A stretch of DNA of 64,000 bases from Methylomicrobium sp. wino1 (GTDB lineage Bacteria > Pseudomonadota > Gammaproteobacteria > Methylococcales > Methylomonadaceae). The DNA is taken from assembly GCF_003932755.1 (NCBI RefSeq), contig NZ_CP024202.1, forward strand, positions 3,100,001 to 3,164,000, given 5' to 3'. The translations under genes were made by a program, and so were the position numbers. Positions 54,015 to 62,369 of this stretch are shown here, piece by piece (the first letter of the stretch is position 1; each line of letters starts with the position of its first letter). The notes beneath the pieces are model-generated. The model had not been told where the DNA came from. It searched no databases and saw only the letters and a program-made list of their open reading frames with translations.

Positions 54015-54917
54015 ATGCACCCTAAACTTATCGCACTCGAAAATCAATTTGCACGTTCGATTTTAACAAAGGTTTCAGCCCCTTGCCTGGACAGAAGGCA
54101 GGTTGAGTTATGGATCAAACGTGACGATTTGCTACATCCTATCGTATCCGGTAACAAATGGCGTAAACTTAAATACATACTCAACCATGCCTTATCGCTG
54201 GGTGCGATTAAGATTGTCAGTATGGGCGGCGCCTATTCGAATCATTTATATGCCTTGGCCTATGTCGGGCATCGGCTCGGTATTCAAACGGAAGGTTTTA
54301 TTCGCGGCGAGCCGCAGTCGAATCCAACCTTAAACGATTTGCGTCGATGGAGAATGCATTTGCATTTTGTATCGCGTGAAGACTATCGTAATCTCCGGCA
54401 ATACAAAGACTGGAATAGCTTGCCGGGAATCGATACCGACGCTTATTGGCTGCCGGAGGGCGGATCGGTCGATTTGGCTTTGCAAGGCGTGGCCGAGATG
54501 GTTTCGGAAATCGACATTCAATATGATGTCGTTTGTTGTCCTTGCGGAACCGGAACAACCTTGGCGGGCATTATCGAAGCGGTTCAGCCCGATGTCCGCG
54601 TCATCGGGTTTTCGGCGTTAAAAGGCGGATCTTTTTTGAAGCGTGACGTTGAGGCTTTGTTGGCCCAAGCCCGAGATAATTGGGATATCATCACGGATTA
54701 TCATTTCGGCGGTTTTGCGCGGACCAAGCCCGAATTAATCGAATTTATCGAGCGATTCTCGAGTGAAACCTCGGTTAGACTGGAACCCGTTTATACCGGG
54801 AAAATGTTTTACGGTATTTACGATCTAATCGGGAAAGGCTTTTTTCCTGCCGATCGGCGCATTGTCGTCATACATACCGGCGGCCTGCAAGGCAACAGAG
54901 GTTTTTGCTTAACATGA
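54015..54917 (+). CDS. PLP-dependent D-cysteine desulfhydrase/ACC deaminase-like protein
   Basis: A 300-residue fold-type II PLP enzyme. The catalytic Lys is in VSGNKWRKLKYILN, with a substrate block SMGGAYSNHLYALAYVG and a phosphate-binding run CCPCGTGTTLAGIIEA. It belongs to the ACC deaminase/D-cysteine desulfhydrase group; which amino acid it uses cannot be told from sequence. The stop overlaps the next gene, a methyltransferase, as ATGA, so the two are coupled. Confidence 0.85.
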   Translation: MHPKLIALENQFARSILTKVSAPCLDRRQVELWIKRDDLLHPIVSGNKWRKLKYILNHALSLGAIKIVSMGGAYSNHLYALAYVGHRLGIQTEGFIRGEPQSNPTLNDLRRWRMHLHFVSREDYRNLRQYKDWNSLPGIDTDAYWLPEGGSVDLALQGVAEMVSEIDIQYDVVCCPCGTGTTLAGIIEAVQPDVRVIGFSALKGGSFLKRDVEALLAQARDNWDIITDYHFGGFARTKPELIEFIERFSSETSVRLEPVYTGKMFYGIYDLIGKGFFPADRRIVVIHTGGLQGNRGFCLT

Positions 54918-55633
54918 TGAAAAAAATCGAAATAAGCTTAGAGCATCGATATCATAGCCACCGATTATTGCATCGCATACTTGAGCCCGAATTGATGGAA
55001 GATCCCAAACAGGTGCAAGCCTATGCGCAAGCAGATTTTTCGGAGCCTAATGAACGTTTCATGCAAAACCTGAGAACATTGATTGGAAAAGAGGACTTAA
55101 TAAGCCACGCATTGGATTTGGGTTGCGGCCCGGGGGACATCAGTTGCCGCTTTGCGATGGGTTATCCATCGGCTCATGTCGATGCCTTGGATGGATCGGC
55201 GGTGATGCTTGACTATGCTGAATCCACGACACCCAATGATTTGAAGGTGCGCGTCCGGTTTATTCACGGAAAATTACCAACGGTTTCCTTACCTCGAAGC
55301 CGTTATGATTTGATTATCAGCAATAGCCTTTTACACCATTTGCCGGAACCGCAAGCTTTATGGCAATTTCTCAAGCGTTATGCCGCTAATGGAGCTCGGG
55401 TTGCCATCATGGATTTATTCCGTCCCCAAAGCGTTCGGCAAGCCAAAGACATCGTCGAAATGTATGCCGCTTCGGAACCCGAAATTCTGCAGCGCGATTT
55501 CTATCACTCGTTATTGGCGGCATTGACGCTCGAAGAAATCGAGAAACAGTTGCACGAAGCCGGTCTGAATTTTGATGTCGCACGCATCAGTGATCGGCAT
55601 GTTTTTATTTCGGGGACTATTATTTTTAAATAA
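54914..55633 (+). CDS. Class I SAM-dependent methyltransferase
   Basis: A 239-residue methyltransferase. The SAM-binding motif I is ALDLGCGPGDISCRFA at about residue 67, motif II includes VDALDGSAVMLDYAES, and YDLIISNSLLHHLPEP marks motif IV/V. There is a helical N-terminal part of about 60 residues. The substrate is unknown. The frame begins at 54905, but the ATG at 54914 overlaps the upstream stop as ATGA. It is the second gene of a two-gene unit with the PLP enzyme, which hints at amino acid or metabolite modification. Confidence 0.88.
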   Translation: MMKKIEISLEHRYHSHRLLHRILEPELMEDPKQVQAYAQADFSEPNERFMQNLRTLIGKEDLISHALDLGCGPGDISCRFAMGYPSAHVDALDGSAVMLDYAESTTPNDLKVRVRFIHGKLPTVSLPRSRYDLIISNSLLHHLPEPQALWQFLKRYAANGARVAIMDLFRPQSVRQAKDIVEMYAASEPEILQRDFYHSLLAALTLEEIEKQLHEAGLNFDVARISDRHVFISGTIIFK

Positions 55634-55706
55634 TTAAGAACCCGAGCGGCACCCAGTATCGTCAGGCAAATTATCAAAAATCGTAGCTATTCAGTCTCCC
55701 GGTACT

Positions 55707-55738
55707 TATCGTTCCCACGCTGGAGCGTGTGAACGATA
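55707..55738. repeat. GTTCCCACGC hairpin, extragenic
   Basis: TATCGTTCCCACGC (55707-55720), loop TGGA, and GCGTGTGAACGATA (55725-55738) form a 14 bp stem with one mismatch. It belongs to the same TTCCCACGC...GAACGAT class that the MITE at 46033 has invaded. It may also terminate the upstream methyltransferase transcript. Confidence 0.6.
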
Positions 55739-55783
55739 GGGGATGTGAATAATTAACAATAATCTGTTACGGAAATTAGTAAT

Positions 55784-57877
55784 ATGGAAAAAGAAAACGA
55801 AATCGGTGAAGTGATAAACCTCGACAGTTACGATCTCTATCTCAATCGCGAGCTTAGTCTGCTCGAATTCAATCAAAGAGTCTTGGCGCAAGCCAAAGAC
55901 TTCCGTGTACCGTTACTGGAACGACTGAATTATTTATGCATTTCCTGCTCGAATCTCGACGAGTTTTTCGAAGTCCGGGTCGCGAGTCTTTTGCAAATGG
56001 CTGAAATGGACCCTAAGGCCATCGGCGTCGACGGTTTGTCGCCGCATGAACAGCTCGAAAGGATTTCGGCCAAGGCGCATGATCTAGTCGAGGATCAGTA
56101 TCGGGTCTTGAATGACATCTTGTTGCCGGCCTTAGCAGAGGAAAATATTCATTTTATCCGGCGTACGGAATGGACCGCTAAACAGCTCAAATGGTTGGAG
56201 AATTATTTTAACGAAGAATTGCTGCCGATTTTAACGCCGGTCGGCTTGGATTCGGCGCATCCGTTTCCGCGAATTCTCAACAAGAGTTTGAATTTCATCA
56301 TTTCGTTGACCGGCAAGGATGCCTTCGGCCGCAATAGCGGCCGGGCGGTTTTGCAAGCACCACGAGCTTTACCAAGAATCATTCAATTGCCGGCCGAAGC
56401 GACCGGCAGCGGACCTCACGATTTTGTGTTTTTGTCGTCGATTATTCATGCCTTTGTCGATCAATTGTTCAATGGCATGAATGTCAAGGGCTGCTATCAG
56501 TTTCGGGTGACCCGCAATAGCGATTTCTTTGTCGATGACGATGCGATAGACGATTTGTTGCTCGCGGTCGAAGGCGAATTAGCGATGCGTAATTACGGCG
56601 ATGAAGTCAGGCTAGAGATTGCCGCAAATTGTCCTGAAGAAACCGTCAATTTCCTCATGGCCCGTTTCGAATTGACGCCGGATCGACTGTATTTGGTCGA
56701 TGGCCCGGTCAATCTAAACCGCTTGCAGGCAATCATCAATCATGTGGAGCGGCCTGAACTGAAATTTACGCCTTTTAAACCGGCCATTCCGTCGCAATTG
56801 GCTCGAAATAAAGATATTTTCGCTGCGATCGACAAGCAAGACATTCTTTTGCATCACCCGTTCGAATCGTTTTTACCGGTCGTCGAATTTCTGAAGCAAG
56901 CTGCCTCCGATCCCGATGTCTTGGCGATCAAACAAACATTATATCGCACCGGTGCGGATTCGCCGATTGTTGGCGCATTAGTGAAAGCCGCTCGGGCCGG
57001 TAAGGAGGTTACTGTAGTGATTGAACTGCGCGCCCGGTTCGATGAAAAAGCCAATATTAATTTGGCTGCAAAACTTCAGGAAGCGGCCGTGCATGTCGTT
57101 TATGGGGTCGTGGGATATAAAACACATGCCAAAATGTGTCTGGTATTGCGTAAGGAAGGCAAAAAACTGCGTAATTATGTGCATCTCGGTAGCGGTAACT
57201 ATCACCCGAAAACAGCATTGCTTTATACCGATTACGGTTTGTTTTCCTGCGACAAGGAGCTTGGTGAAGACGTTCGCCGCGTATTCGCGCAATTGACCAG
57301 TCTCGGTAAAGTGACCAAATTGAATAAACTGCTGCAATCGCCTTTTACGCTACATAGCGGTTTGATCGAGAAAATCGAGCGCGAAATTAATCATGCTCAA
57401 GCGGGAAAGCCGTCTGGAATTATTATTAAAGTCAACGCGATAGTCGAACAACAGTTGACTAAAGCCTTGTATCGGGCCTCGCAGGCCGGTGTGAAAATTA
57501 ATTTGATTGTCAGGGGTATTTGTTGTCTAAAACCCGGTATTCAAGGGGTTTCCGAAAACATTGAAGTCCGATCTATTATTGGCCGATTTCTTGAGCATAC
57601 CCGTGTTTACGCATTTGAAAATGACGGCAATCAGGAAGTTTATGTTGCCAGCGCCGATATGATGGGACGTAATATGTTCAAAAGAGTCGAGACTGGCTTT
57701 CCGATAGAGAATAAACGATTACATCAAAGGGTTAGAAGCGATCTGGAGTTGTATTTAAAGGATAATTGCCAAGCATGGCTGTTACAGCCGGACGGAAAAT
57801 ATGTTCAATTGTCGCCGGGAGAAGAGGAAGAAGCTATTCAGGCCCAATCGGAGCTCTTGGTGTCATTGCAAAATTAA
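55784..57877 (+). CDS. ppk1: Polyphosphate kinase 1
   Basis: A 697-residue PPK1 that makes polyphosphate from ATP. The N-terminal and head domains are followed by the catalytic C1 and C2 domains. The phosphorylated His is in KTHAKMCLVLRKEGKKL, corresponding to His435 of the E. coli enzyme, and the second is in NYVHLGSGNYHPKTALLYTD, corresponding to His454. ELSLLEFNQRVLAQA and SCSNLDEFFEVRVASLL open the protein as expected. Length is normal (E. coli 688). No ppx gene is adjacent. The ribosome binding site is weak. Confidence 0.95.
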   Translation: MEKENEIGEVINLDSYDLYLNRELSLLEFNQRVLAQAKDFRVPLLERLNYLCISCSNLDEFFEVRVASLLQMAEMDPKAIGVDGLSPHEQLERISAKAHDLVEDQYRVLNDILLPALAEENIHFIRRTEWTAKQLKWLENYFNEELLPILTPVGLDSAHPFPRILNKSLNFIISLTGKDAFGRNSGRAVLQAPRALPRIIQLPAEATGSGPHDFVFLSSIIHAFVDQLFNGMNVKGCYQFRVTRNSDFFVDDDAIDDLLLAVEGELAMRNYGDEVRLEIAANCPEETVNFLMARFELTPDRLYLVDGPVNLNRLQAIINHVERPELKFTPFKPAIPSQLARNKDIFAAIDKQDILLHHPFESFLPVVEFLKQAASDPDVLAIKQTLYRTGADSPIVGALVKAARAGKEVTVVIELRARFDEKANINLAAKLQEAAVHVVYGVVGYKTHAKMCLVLRKEGKKLRNYVHLGSGNYHPKTALLYTDYGLFSCDKELGEDVRRVFAQLTSLGKVTKLNKLLQSPFTLHSGLIEKIEREINHAQAGKPSGIIIKVNAIVEQQLTKALYRASQAGVKINLIVRGICCLKPGIQGVSENIEVRSIIGRFLEHTRVYAFENDGNQEVYVASADMMGRNMFKRVETGFPIENKRLHQRVRSDLELYLKDNCQAWLLQPDGKYVQLSPGEEEEAIQAQSELLVSLQN

Positions 57878-58017
57878 TGCTGAGCGCTAATTTCCAGCTT
57901 GTTTTCCAGTTCTTAAAACATGCCTCGGCAGCCTAAGGATTTCACGAAAAATAACTCCACAGGAAGTTATTTATGACCGAATCCTAAGAGATTGCTTGCC
58001 AGAGTTATCGATTGCCT

Positions 58018-58854
58018 TTATGGCTCGATTGTGAATCGCCGTTGTTTGATTGCCCAGGCGACGTCGACCGCTTGCCTATTTTCTTTGATATCGTGGACGC
58101 GGAATAGCTTGACGCCAGCCATGACGCCGAGGGCCGTAGTGACGGCGGTGGCTGTGATCAACTCGGTGGGTTCGGCGACTTCAAGAATAGAACCCATGAA
58201 GCGTTTACGGCTAGTGCCCAGCAAAACCGGATAACCGCTTTCGACGAAGCGGTCCAAATGCGCCAATAAATCCAGATTGTCCTGTTTACGTTTACCGAAA
58301 CCGATGCCGGGGTCGATCGCGATATTGCTTCGGTCAACGTCTCGTTCGATCGCTTGCTTGATACGCTGCATCAAATGATTCAGCACTTCGCCTACCACAT
58401 CTTGGTAATGAGGCTTATTCTGCATCGTTTTGGGGGGGCCTTGTTTGTGCATCAGGATGAGCGGAACCCGATGTTTTGCGGCCAGCTCAAAAATTATGGC
58501 GTCGTCTTCGCCGGCTGAAATGTCGTTGATCATATCGGCGCCGGCCGACAGTGCCGCTTCGGCGACCGAGCTCTGTGTCGTATCGATGCTGATCAGACTA
58601 TCCGAAGCAAGATGTTTTCGGATGGCTTCGATGACCGGCACGACGCGTTCGATTTGTTGCGCGGCGCTCACCGGATCGGATCCGGGGCGGGTGGATTCGC
58701 CGCCGATATCGATGATGTCGGCGCCTTCGGCAAGCATCTTGCGGCATTGTTCCAATGCGTTATCTAGGCTGTAATGTCGCCCGCCGTCGGAAAAACTGTC
58801 GGGCGTGACATTTAAAATGCCCATGATTAGCGGTTTTTTTATCGTGTTAAACAT
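58018..58854 (-). CDS. folP: Dihydropteroate synthase
   Basis: A 278-residue TIM-barrel enzyme of folate synthesis. Signature blocks are MGILNVTPDSFSDGGRHY, ADIIDIGGESTRPGSDPV and PLILMHKQGPPKTMQNKPHY, with the loop IDPGIGFGKRKQDNL. The open frame extends to 58965 and would overlap the divergent gene, so the start is placed at the Met at 58854 (MFNTIKKPLIMGIL). It is divergent from the cofactor operon with about 80 bp between. Its neighbour at 59476 is a separate DHPS-like protein, so the two should not be confused. Confidence 0.93.
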   Translation of the reverse strand: MFNTIKKPLIMGILNVTPDSFSDGGRHYSLDNALEQCRKMLAEGADIIDIGGESTRPGSDPVSAAQQIERVVPVIEAIRKHLASDSLISIDTTQSSVAEAALSAGADMINDISAGEDDAIIFELAAKHRVPLILMHKQGPPKTMQNKPHYQDVVGEVLNHLMQRIKQAIERDVDRSNIAIDPGIGFGKRKQDNLDLLAHLDRFVESGYPVLLGTSRKRFMGSILEVAEPTELITATAVTTALGVMAGVKLFRVHDIKENRQAVDVAWAIKQRRFTIEP

Positions 58855-58898
58855 AAATAAAATTTCGGCTGTATTCGAAGTGGTCTTTGATGATCGGG

Positions 58899-58904
58899 TA
58901 TAAT
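58899..58904 (+). promoter_or_regulatory. Candidate -10 element of the cofactor operon
   Basis: A perfect TATAAT lies 30 bp before the ATG at 58934. No good -35 hexamer is found at 16-18 bp spacing, so regulator-assisted use is possible. It shares the 79 bp divergent region with folP. Confidence 0.35.
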
Positions 58905-58933
58905 AACGGACTATTTCAATTTTGATCGAATAA

Positions 58934-59479
58934 ATGGATAAACCGCGTCTAGCTTGGGCCGTCACCGGCTCCGGGCATTATATCGAAGAATGCCTGGAGT
59001 TTTTGATGACATTGGACGATGTCGATCTTTACCTGAGCCAAGCAGGCGAGGAGGTTTTAAAGATGTACGGCATTAAACTCGACGAGGTTCGCGCCCGAAT
59101 GCCGGTTTTTCGTGATAAAGCCGCTTCGTCGCCGCCGGTCGGCCGTTTTTATACCGGCTATTATCATAGTTTCGTGATGGCGCCGACGACCTCGAACACC
59201 GTAGCCAAATGCATCTTGGGCATTGCCGACTCGCTGGTGACCAATCTTTATTCACAAGCAGGCAAATGCCGCGTCCCCAGCATCGTCTATCCGTGCGACA
59301 TCGCGCCCGAAATGGAAACCACCGCGCCGGGCGGTAAGAAGGTCATGGTATATCCGCGTCCGGTCGATTTGGACGCGACCGATAAACTACGCGCCTTTCC
59401 GTATACGCAAGTCGTCGAAAGCGTCGACGAATTAAGCGAAGCGGTCAATCGGCGCCTGAAAACGTTGGGCCTGGTATGA
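58934..59479 (+). CDS. DmrB/AfpA-like flavoprotein of the methanopterin cluster
   Basis: A 181-residue flavoprotein of the archaeoflavoprotein/DmrB type. It opens with LAWAVTGSGHYIEECLEFLM, a phosphate-binding turn, and has VMAPTTSNTVAKCILGIADS as the FMN site. Members of this group include dihydromethanopterin reductase (acceptor), which completes tetrahydromethanopterin formation. It is the first of four co-directional genes with overlapping or 4 bp junctions, ending with mfnB. The specific DmrB role is inferred from family and context. Confidence 0.8.
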   Translation: MDKPRLAWAVTGSGHYIEECLEFLMTLDDVDLYLSQAGEEVLKMYGIKLDEVRARMPVFRDKAASSPPVGRFYTGYYHSFVMAPTTSNTVAKCILGIADSLVTNLYSQAGKCRVPSIVYPCDIAPEMETTAPGGKKVMVYPRPVDLDATDKLRAFPYTQVVESVDELSEAVNRRLKTLGLV

Positions 59480-60864
59480 GCGAGCACATCTTGTTTTTGA
59501 CCGGAAAATTGGCCGAAAAACAATTACACCAGATTCTGGAAAAAATGCAGCCGGAGTTTACCTATACGGTGCATCAGCTGGGCATTAAAGTCGCAGCGTT
59601 GATGACCACGGACATGATTTGCCGCCGTCTCAAAGAAACTTATCAAGCTGACCGGATGATCCTACCCGGACGATGCCGGGGGGATCTGGACAAGGTGATG
59701 CAACAATTCGGTTTACCGGTCGAGCGCGGCCCCGATGAGTTAAAAGACTTGCCCCTATTTTTCGGCAAGGAAGCGCACAAGCCCGATCTTAGCGATTATC
59801 GCGTAAAAATTTTTGCCGAAATAGTCGATGCGCCGAATGTTTCTGTCGATGAGGTCGTCGAGCGGGCGCGTTATTACAGACGCAACGGCGCCGATGTGAT
59901 CGATATCGGCTGTTTGCCGGGAACGCCGTTTCCGCACATGGAAGCCATTATCCGAACATTAAAACAGGAAGGCTTTACGGTCAGCATCGATTCGCTCGAA
60001 GCCGACGACTTGCTCAGAGGCGGCAAGGCCGGCGCCGATTTCATGTTGAGCCTGCACGAAGGAACGCTCTGGGTCGCCGATGAGGTCGAAACGACGCCGA
60101 TTTTGATTCCGGAAATTCATGAAGACTTGGCGTCGCTCGATCGTGCGATCGAAGCCATGCAGGCTAAAAACCGCCCATTCCTGGTCGACCCTATTTTGGA
60201 CCCGTTGCATTACGGTTTCACCCAATCGGTAATGCGTTATCATCAGGTACGGCAAAAGTATCCCGATATCGAAATCATGATGGGCGTCGGTAATATCACC
60301 GAATTGACGCATGCCGATACGGTCGGCATGAACGCGCTGTTATTGGGCATTTGCTCGGAGCTCGATATCAATGCGATTCTCGCGACCGAAGTCAGCAAAC
60401 ATGCTTGCCGGGCGGTTAAGGAAGCCGATTTGGCGCGGCGCATCATGCATGCCGCCAAGCAAAATAACATGTTGCCCAAGCATATCGACTCGGGGTTGAT
60501 GGCGCTGCATGAAACCTCGCCGTTTCCCTATACGCTCGATGAAATCAAAGAATTGGCCGGCGAGATCACCGATCCGAGCTACCGCATTCAAACCAGTCGC
60601 GAAGGTCTGCATATTTTTAACCGTGACGGTTTTCATTCGGCGACCGACCCGTTCGATTTATATCCGAAACTCGGCGTCGAAAACGACGGCGGTCACGCCT
60701 TTTATTTAGGCGTCGAACTGGCACGTGCCGAAATCGCCTGGCAACTTGGGAAGCGCTTCAATCAAGACGAGGCCTTAGGTTGGGGATGCGCGACTGAGTT
60801 GACTGATGCCATGGTCGATTTGCACAGCTTTAAACCGGCCGGCACGACGCTAAAAAAAAATTAA
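59476..60864 (+). CDS. DHPS-like DUF6513 protein of the methanopterin cluster
   Basis: A 462-residue protein with a pterin-synthase-like TIM barrel in the middle (DAPNVSVDEVVERARYYRRN, GADVIDIGCLPGTPFPHMEA, NRPFLVDPILDPLHYGF, GVGNITELTHADTVGMNALL). The N-terminal region, about 100 residues, is ILFLTGKLAEKQLHQILEKM. Homologues are found in the methylotroph H4MPT gene cluster and in methanogens; this is a likely condensing enzyme of methanopterin synthesis, distinct from folate FolP. Start and previous stop overlap as ATGA. Exact reaction is unproven. Confidence 0.85.
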   Translation: MSEHILFLTGKLAEKQLHQILEKMQPEFTYTVHQLGIKVAALMTTDMICRRLKETYQADRMILPGRCRGDLDKVMQQFGLPVERGPDELKDLPLFFGKEAHKPDLSDYRVKIFAEIVDAPNVSVDEVVERARYYRRNGADVIDIGCLPGTPFPHMEAIIRTLKQEGFTVSIDSLEADDLLRGGKAGADFMLSLHEGTLWVADEVETTPILIPEIHEDLASLDRAIEAMQAKNRPFLVDPILDPLHYGFTQSVMRYHQVRQKYPDIEIMMGVGNITELTHADTVGMNALLLGICSELDINAILATEVSKHACRAVKEADLARRIMHAAKQNNMLPKHIDSGLMALHETSPFPYTLDEIKELAGEITDPSYRIQTSREGLHIFNRDGFHSATDPFDLYPKLGVENDGGHAFYLGVELARAEIAWQLGKRFNQDEALGWGCATELTDAMVDLHSFKPAGTTLKKN

Positions 60865-60868
60865 ACAG

Positions 60869-61432
60869 ATGATTTTAGAAACGATAGTCACCACACAAAA
60901 TTCAGAAGGCAGGGCGCATATTGCGCCGATGGGCATTCATCGGCACGATGATGAATTGATCATTTTGCCGTTTCGGCCTTCGACGACGCTCGACAATCTT
61001 TTGACCGGCGGCCATGCCGTAATCAATTATTGCGATGATGTCAGGGTGTTTGCCGGCTGTTTGACGGGACGGCACGATTGGCCTTTGATCGAGGCCGACA
61101 AGATTACCGGCAAGGTCTTAGCATGCGCATTGGCGCATAGCGAAGTCGAAGTGGTCCGTGTCGAAGAAGATGCGTTGAGGCCGAAGCTGTTTTGCAAAAT
61201 TATTCATACGGCCAACCATGCACCGTTCATGGGTTTCAACCGGGCCCAGTATTCGGTATTGGAAGCGGCGATCTTGGTTAGCCGGCTGGAGATGTTGCCG
61301 CAAGAAAAAATCGATGCCGAATTGGATTATCTGAAAATCGGACTCGAAAAAACCGCAGGATACAAGGAGCTGGAGGCTTGGTCCTGGTTAATGGCGGTCA
61401 TCGAACAGCACATACGAGAGAAAAATACATGA
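60869..61432 (+). CDS. DUF447 family protein
   Basis: A 187-residue protein of the DUF447 group, with a flavin-reductase-like split barrel: TTQNSEGRAHIAPMGIHRHD, PFRPSTTLDNLLTGGHAVIN and AHSEVEVVRVEEDALRPKLF. Its genes co-occur with H4MPT synthesis genes in methylotrophs and methanogens, but a defined reaction is not known to me. The start is 4 bp after the upstream stop and its stop overlaps mfnB as ATGA. Confidence 0.85.
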   Translation: MILETIVTTQNSEGRAHIAPMGIHRHDDELIILPFRPSTTLDNLLTGGHAVINYCDDVRVFAGCLTGRHDWPLIEADKITGKVLACALAHSEVEVVRVEEDALRPKLFCKIIHTANHAPFMGFNRAQYSVLEAAILVSRLEMLPQEKIDAELDYLKIGLEKTAGYKELEAWSWLMAVIEQHIREKNT

Positions 61433-62109
61433 CAGGGATGCTCGCCAGTGTCAGCAAGCTTAATGAAGCATTGAGGATTTTGAATTTCGAAGTCGATATC
61501 ATCGATTTGAAACAGCCTTCCCAAGGCGCTTTGGGGGCGCTGGATACCCTGACGGTTGCGCGTATCGTCACGGCAATCAATGGACAATGCCCAATCAGCG
61601 CGACGGTCGGCGATTTGCCGATGATTCCGGAAGTCATCGTGAGTGCGGTAGCGGATATGGCGGCTACCGGCGTCGATTACATCAAGATCGGTTTTTTTCC
61701 CGGCGGCGATTGGCAGGGTACGCTGGATGCATTGACACCTTTGGCTCAAGCCGAGTTGGCGTTAATCGGGGTCATGTTTGCCGATAGCGAACTCGAATTA
61801 CATTCCGTGGCCGCATTCAAGCAAGCCGGTTTCAAGGGTGTGATGTTGGATACGATGGACAAAAGTTCGGGTTCGTTGCCTCATATTTTGGCTGATGATG
61901 CGATTATGGGATTTGTAGCTAAATGCAATGAACTCAAATTGTTATGCGGACTTGCCGGGTCGCTCCGGGCTGAGGATGTGCCGGATTTGTTACGCCATAA
62001 ACCCGATTATTTAGGTTTTCGAGGCGCTTTGTGTAGGCGGCACGATAGAACCTCGCATTTGGATGATGAGGCGATACTTGCGGTCAAGAAAGCGTTTTTG
62101 CAGGGTTAG
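61429..62109 (+). CDS. mfnB: (5-formylfuran-3-yl)methyl phosphate synthase MfnB
   Basis: A 226-residue TIM-barrel enzyme that makes 4-(hydroxymethyl)-2-furancarboxaldehyde phosphate from two triose phosphates, the first furan intermediate of methanofuran. The N-terminus MTGMLASVSKLNEALRIL leads into VDIIDLKQPSQGALGALD, with catalytic Lys candidates there and in VDYIKIGFFPGG. LLCGLAGSLRAEDVPDLLRH follows. A frame to 61378 exists, but the ATG at 61429 overlaps the DUF447 stop. It is the last gene of the operon. Confidence 0.9.
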   Translation: MTGMLASVSKLNEALRILNFEVDIIDLKQPSQGALGALDTLTVARIVTAINGQCPISATVGDLPMIPEVIVSAVADMAATGVDYIKIGFFPGGDWQGTLDALTPLAQAELALIGVMFADSELELHSVAAFKQAGFKGVMLDTMDKSSGSLPHILADDAIMGFVAKCNELKLLCGLAGSLRAEDVPDLLRHKPDYLGFRGALCRRHDRTSHLDDEAILAVKKAFLQG

Positions 62110-62145
62110 ACGGAAGTGGGTAGGTCGAGCGTAAACCATGCAAAT

Positions 62146-62367
62146 TACTCACTTTTGATCGAAAAATCGCCTACGAATAAAAGGTATGGGATGTGTCTAT
62201 CGAGGACCACCGTGAACCCTTCCGGGGCTTGACGGCAGCAATCGAACGCCAATGATGGTGAATGCAGATTTTGCATGGAGCAAAAATCTGCCCTGCTGCC
62301 GGCATCCTCGCTAGCCACACCCCATACCTTCAATAAAGTTAACCATTTTTTGAGTATAAAGGGAGTA
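62146..62367. mobile_element. TA-bounded palindromic MITE, copy 3, at a gene start
   Basis: Left edge TACTCACTTTTGATCGAAAA and right edge GAGTATAAAGGGAGTA pair as in the other copies, with internal GGTATGGGATGTGTCTATCG and CTCGCTAGCCACACCCCATA text. The right end lies two bases before the ATG at 62370, so the terminal GGGAG acts as ribosome binding site of the symporter gene. Confidence 0.8.
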
Positions 62368-62369
62368 AA

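Noticed and set aside
58855-58965. N-terminal extension of folP
   Set aside because: It would overlap the divergent flavoprotein gene and has no DHPS homology; the family start fits Met at 58854.
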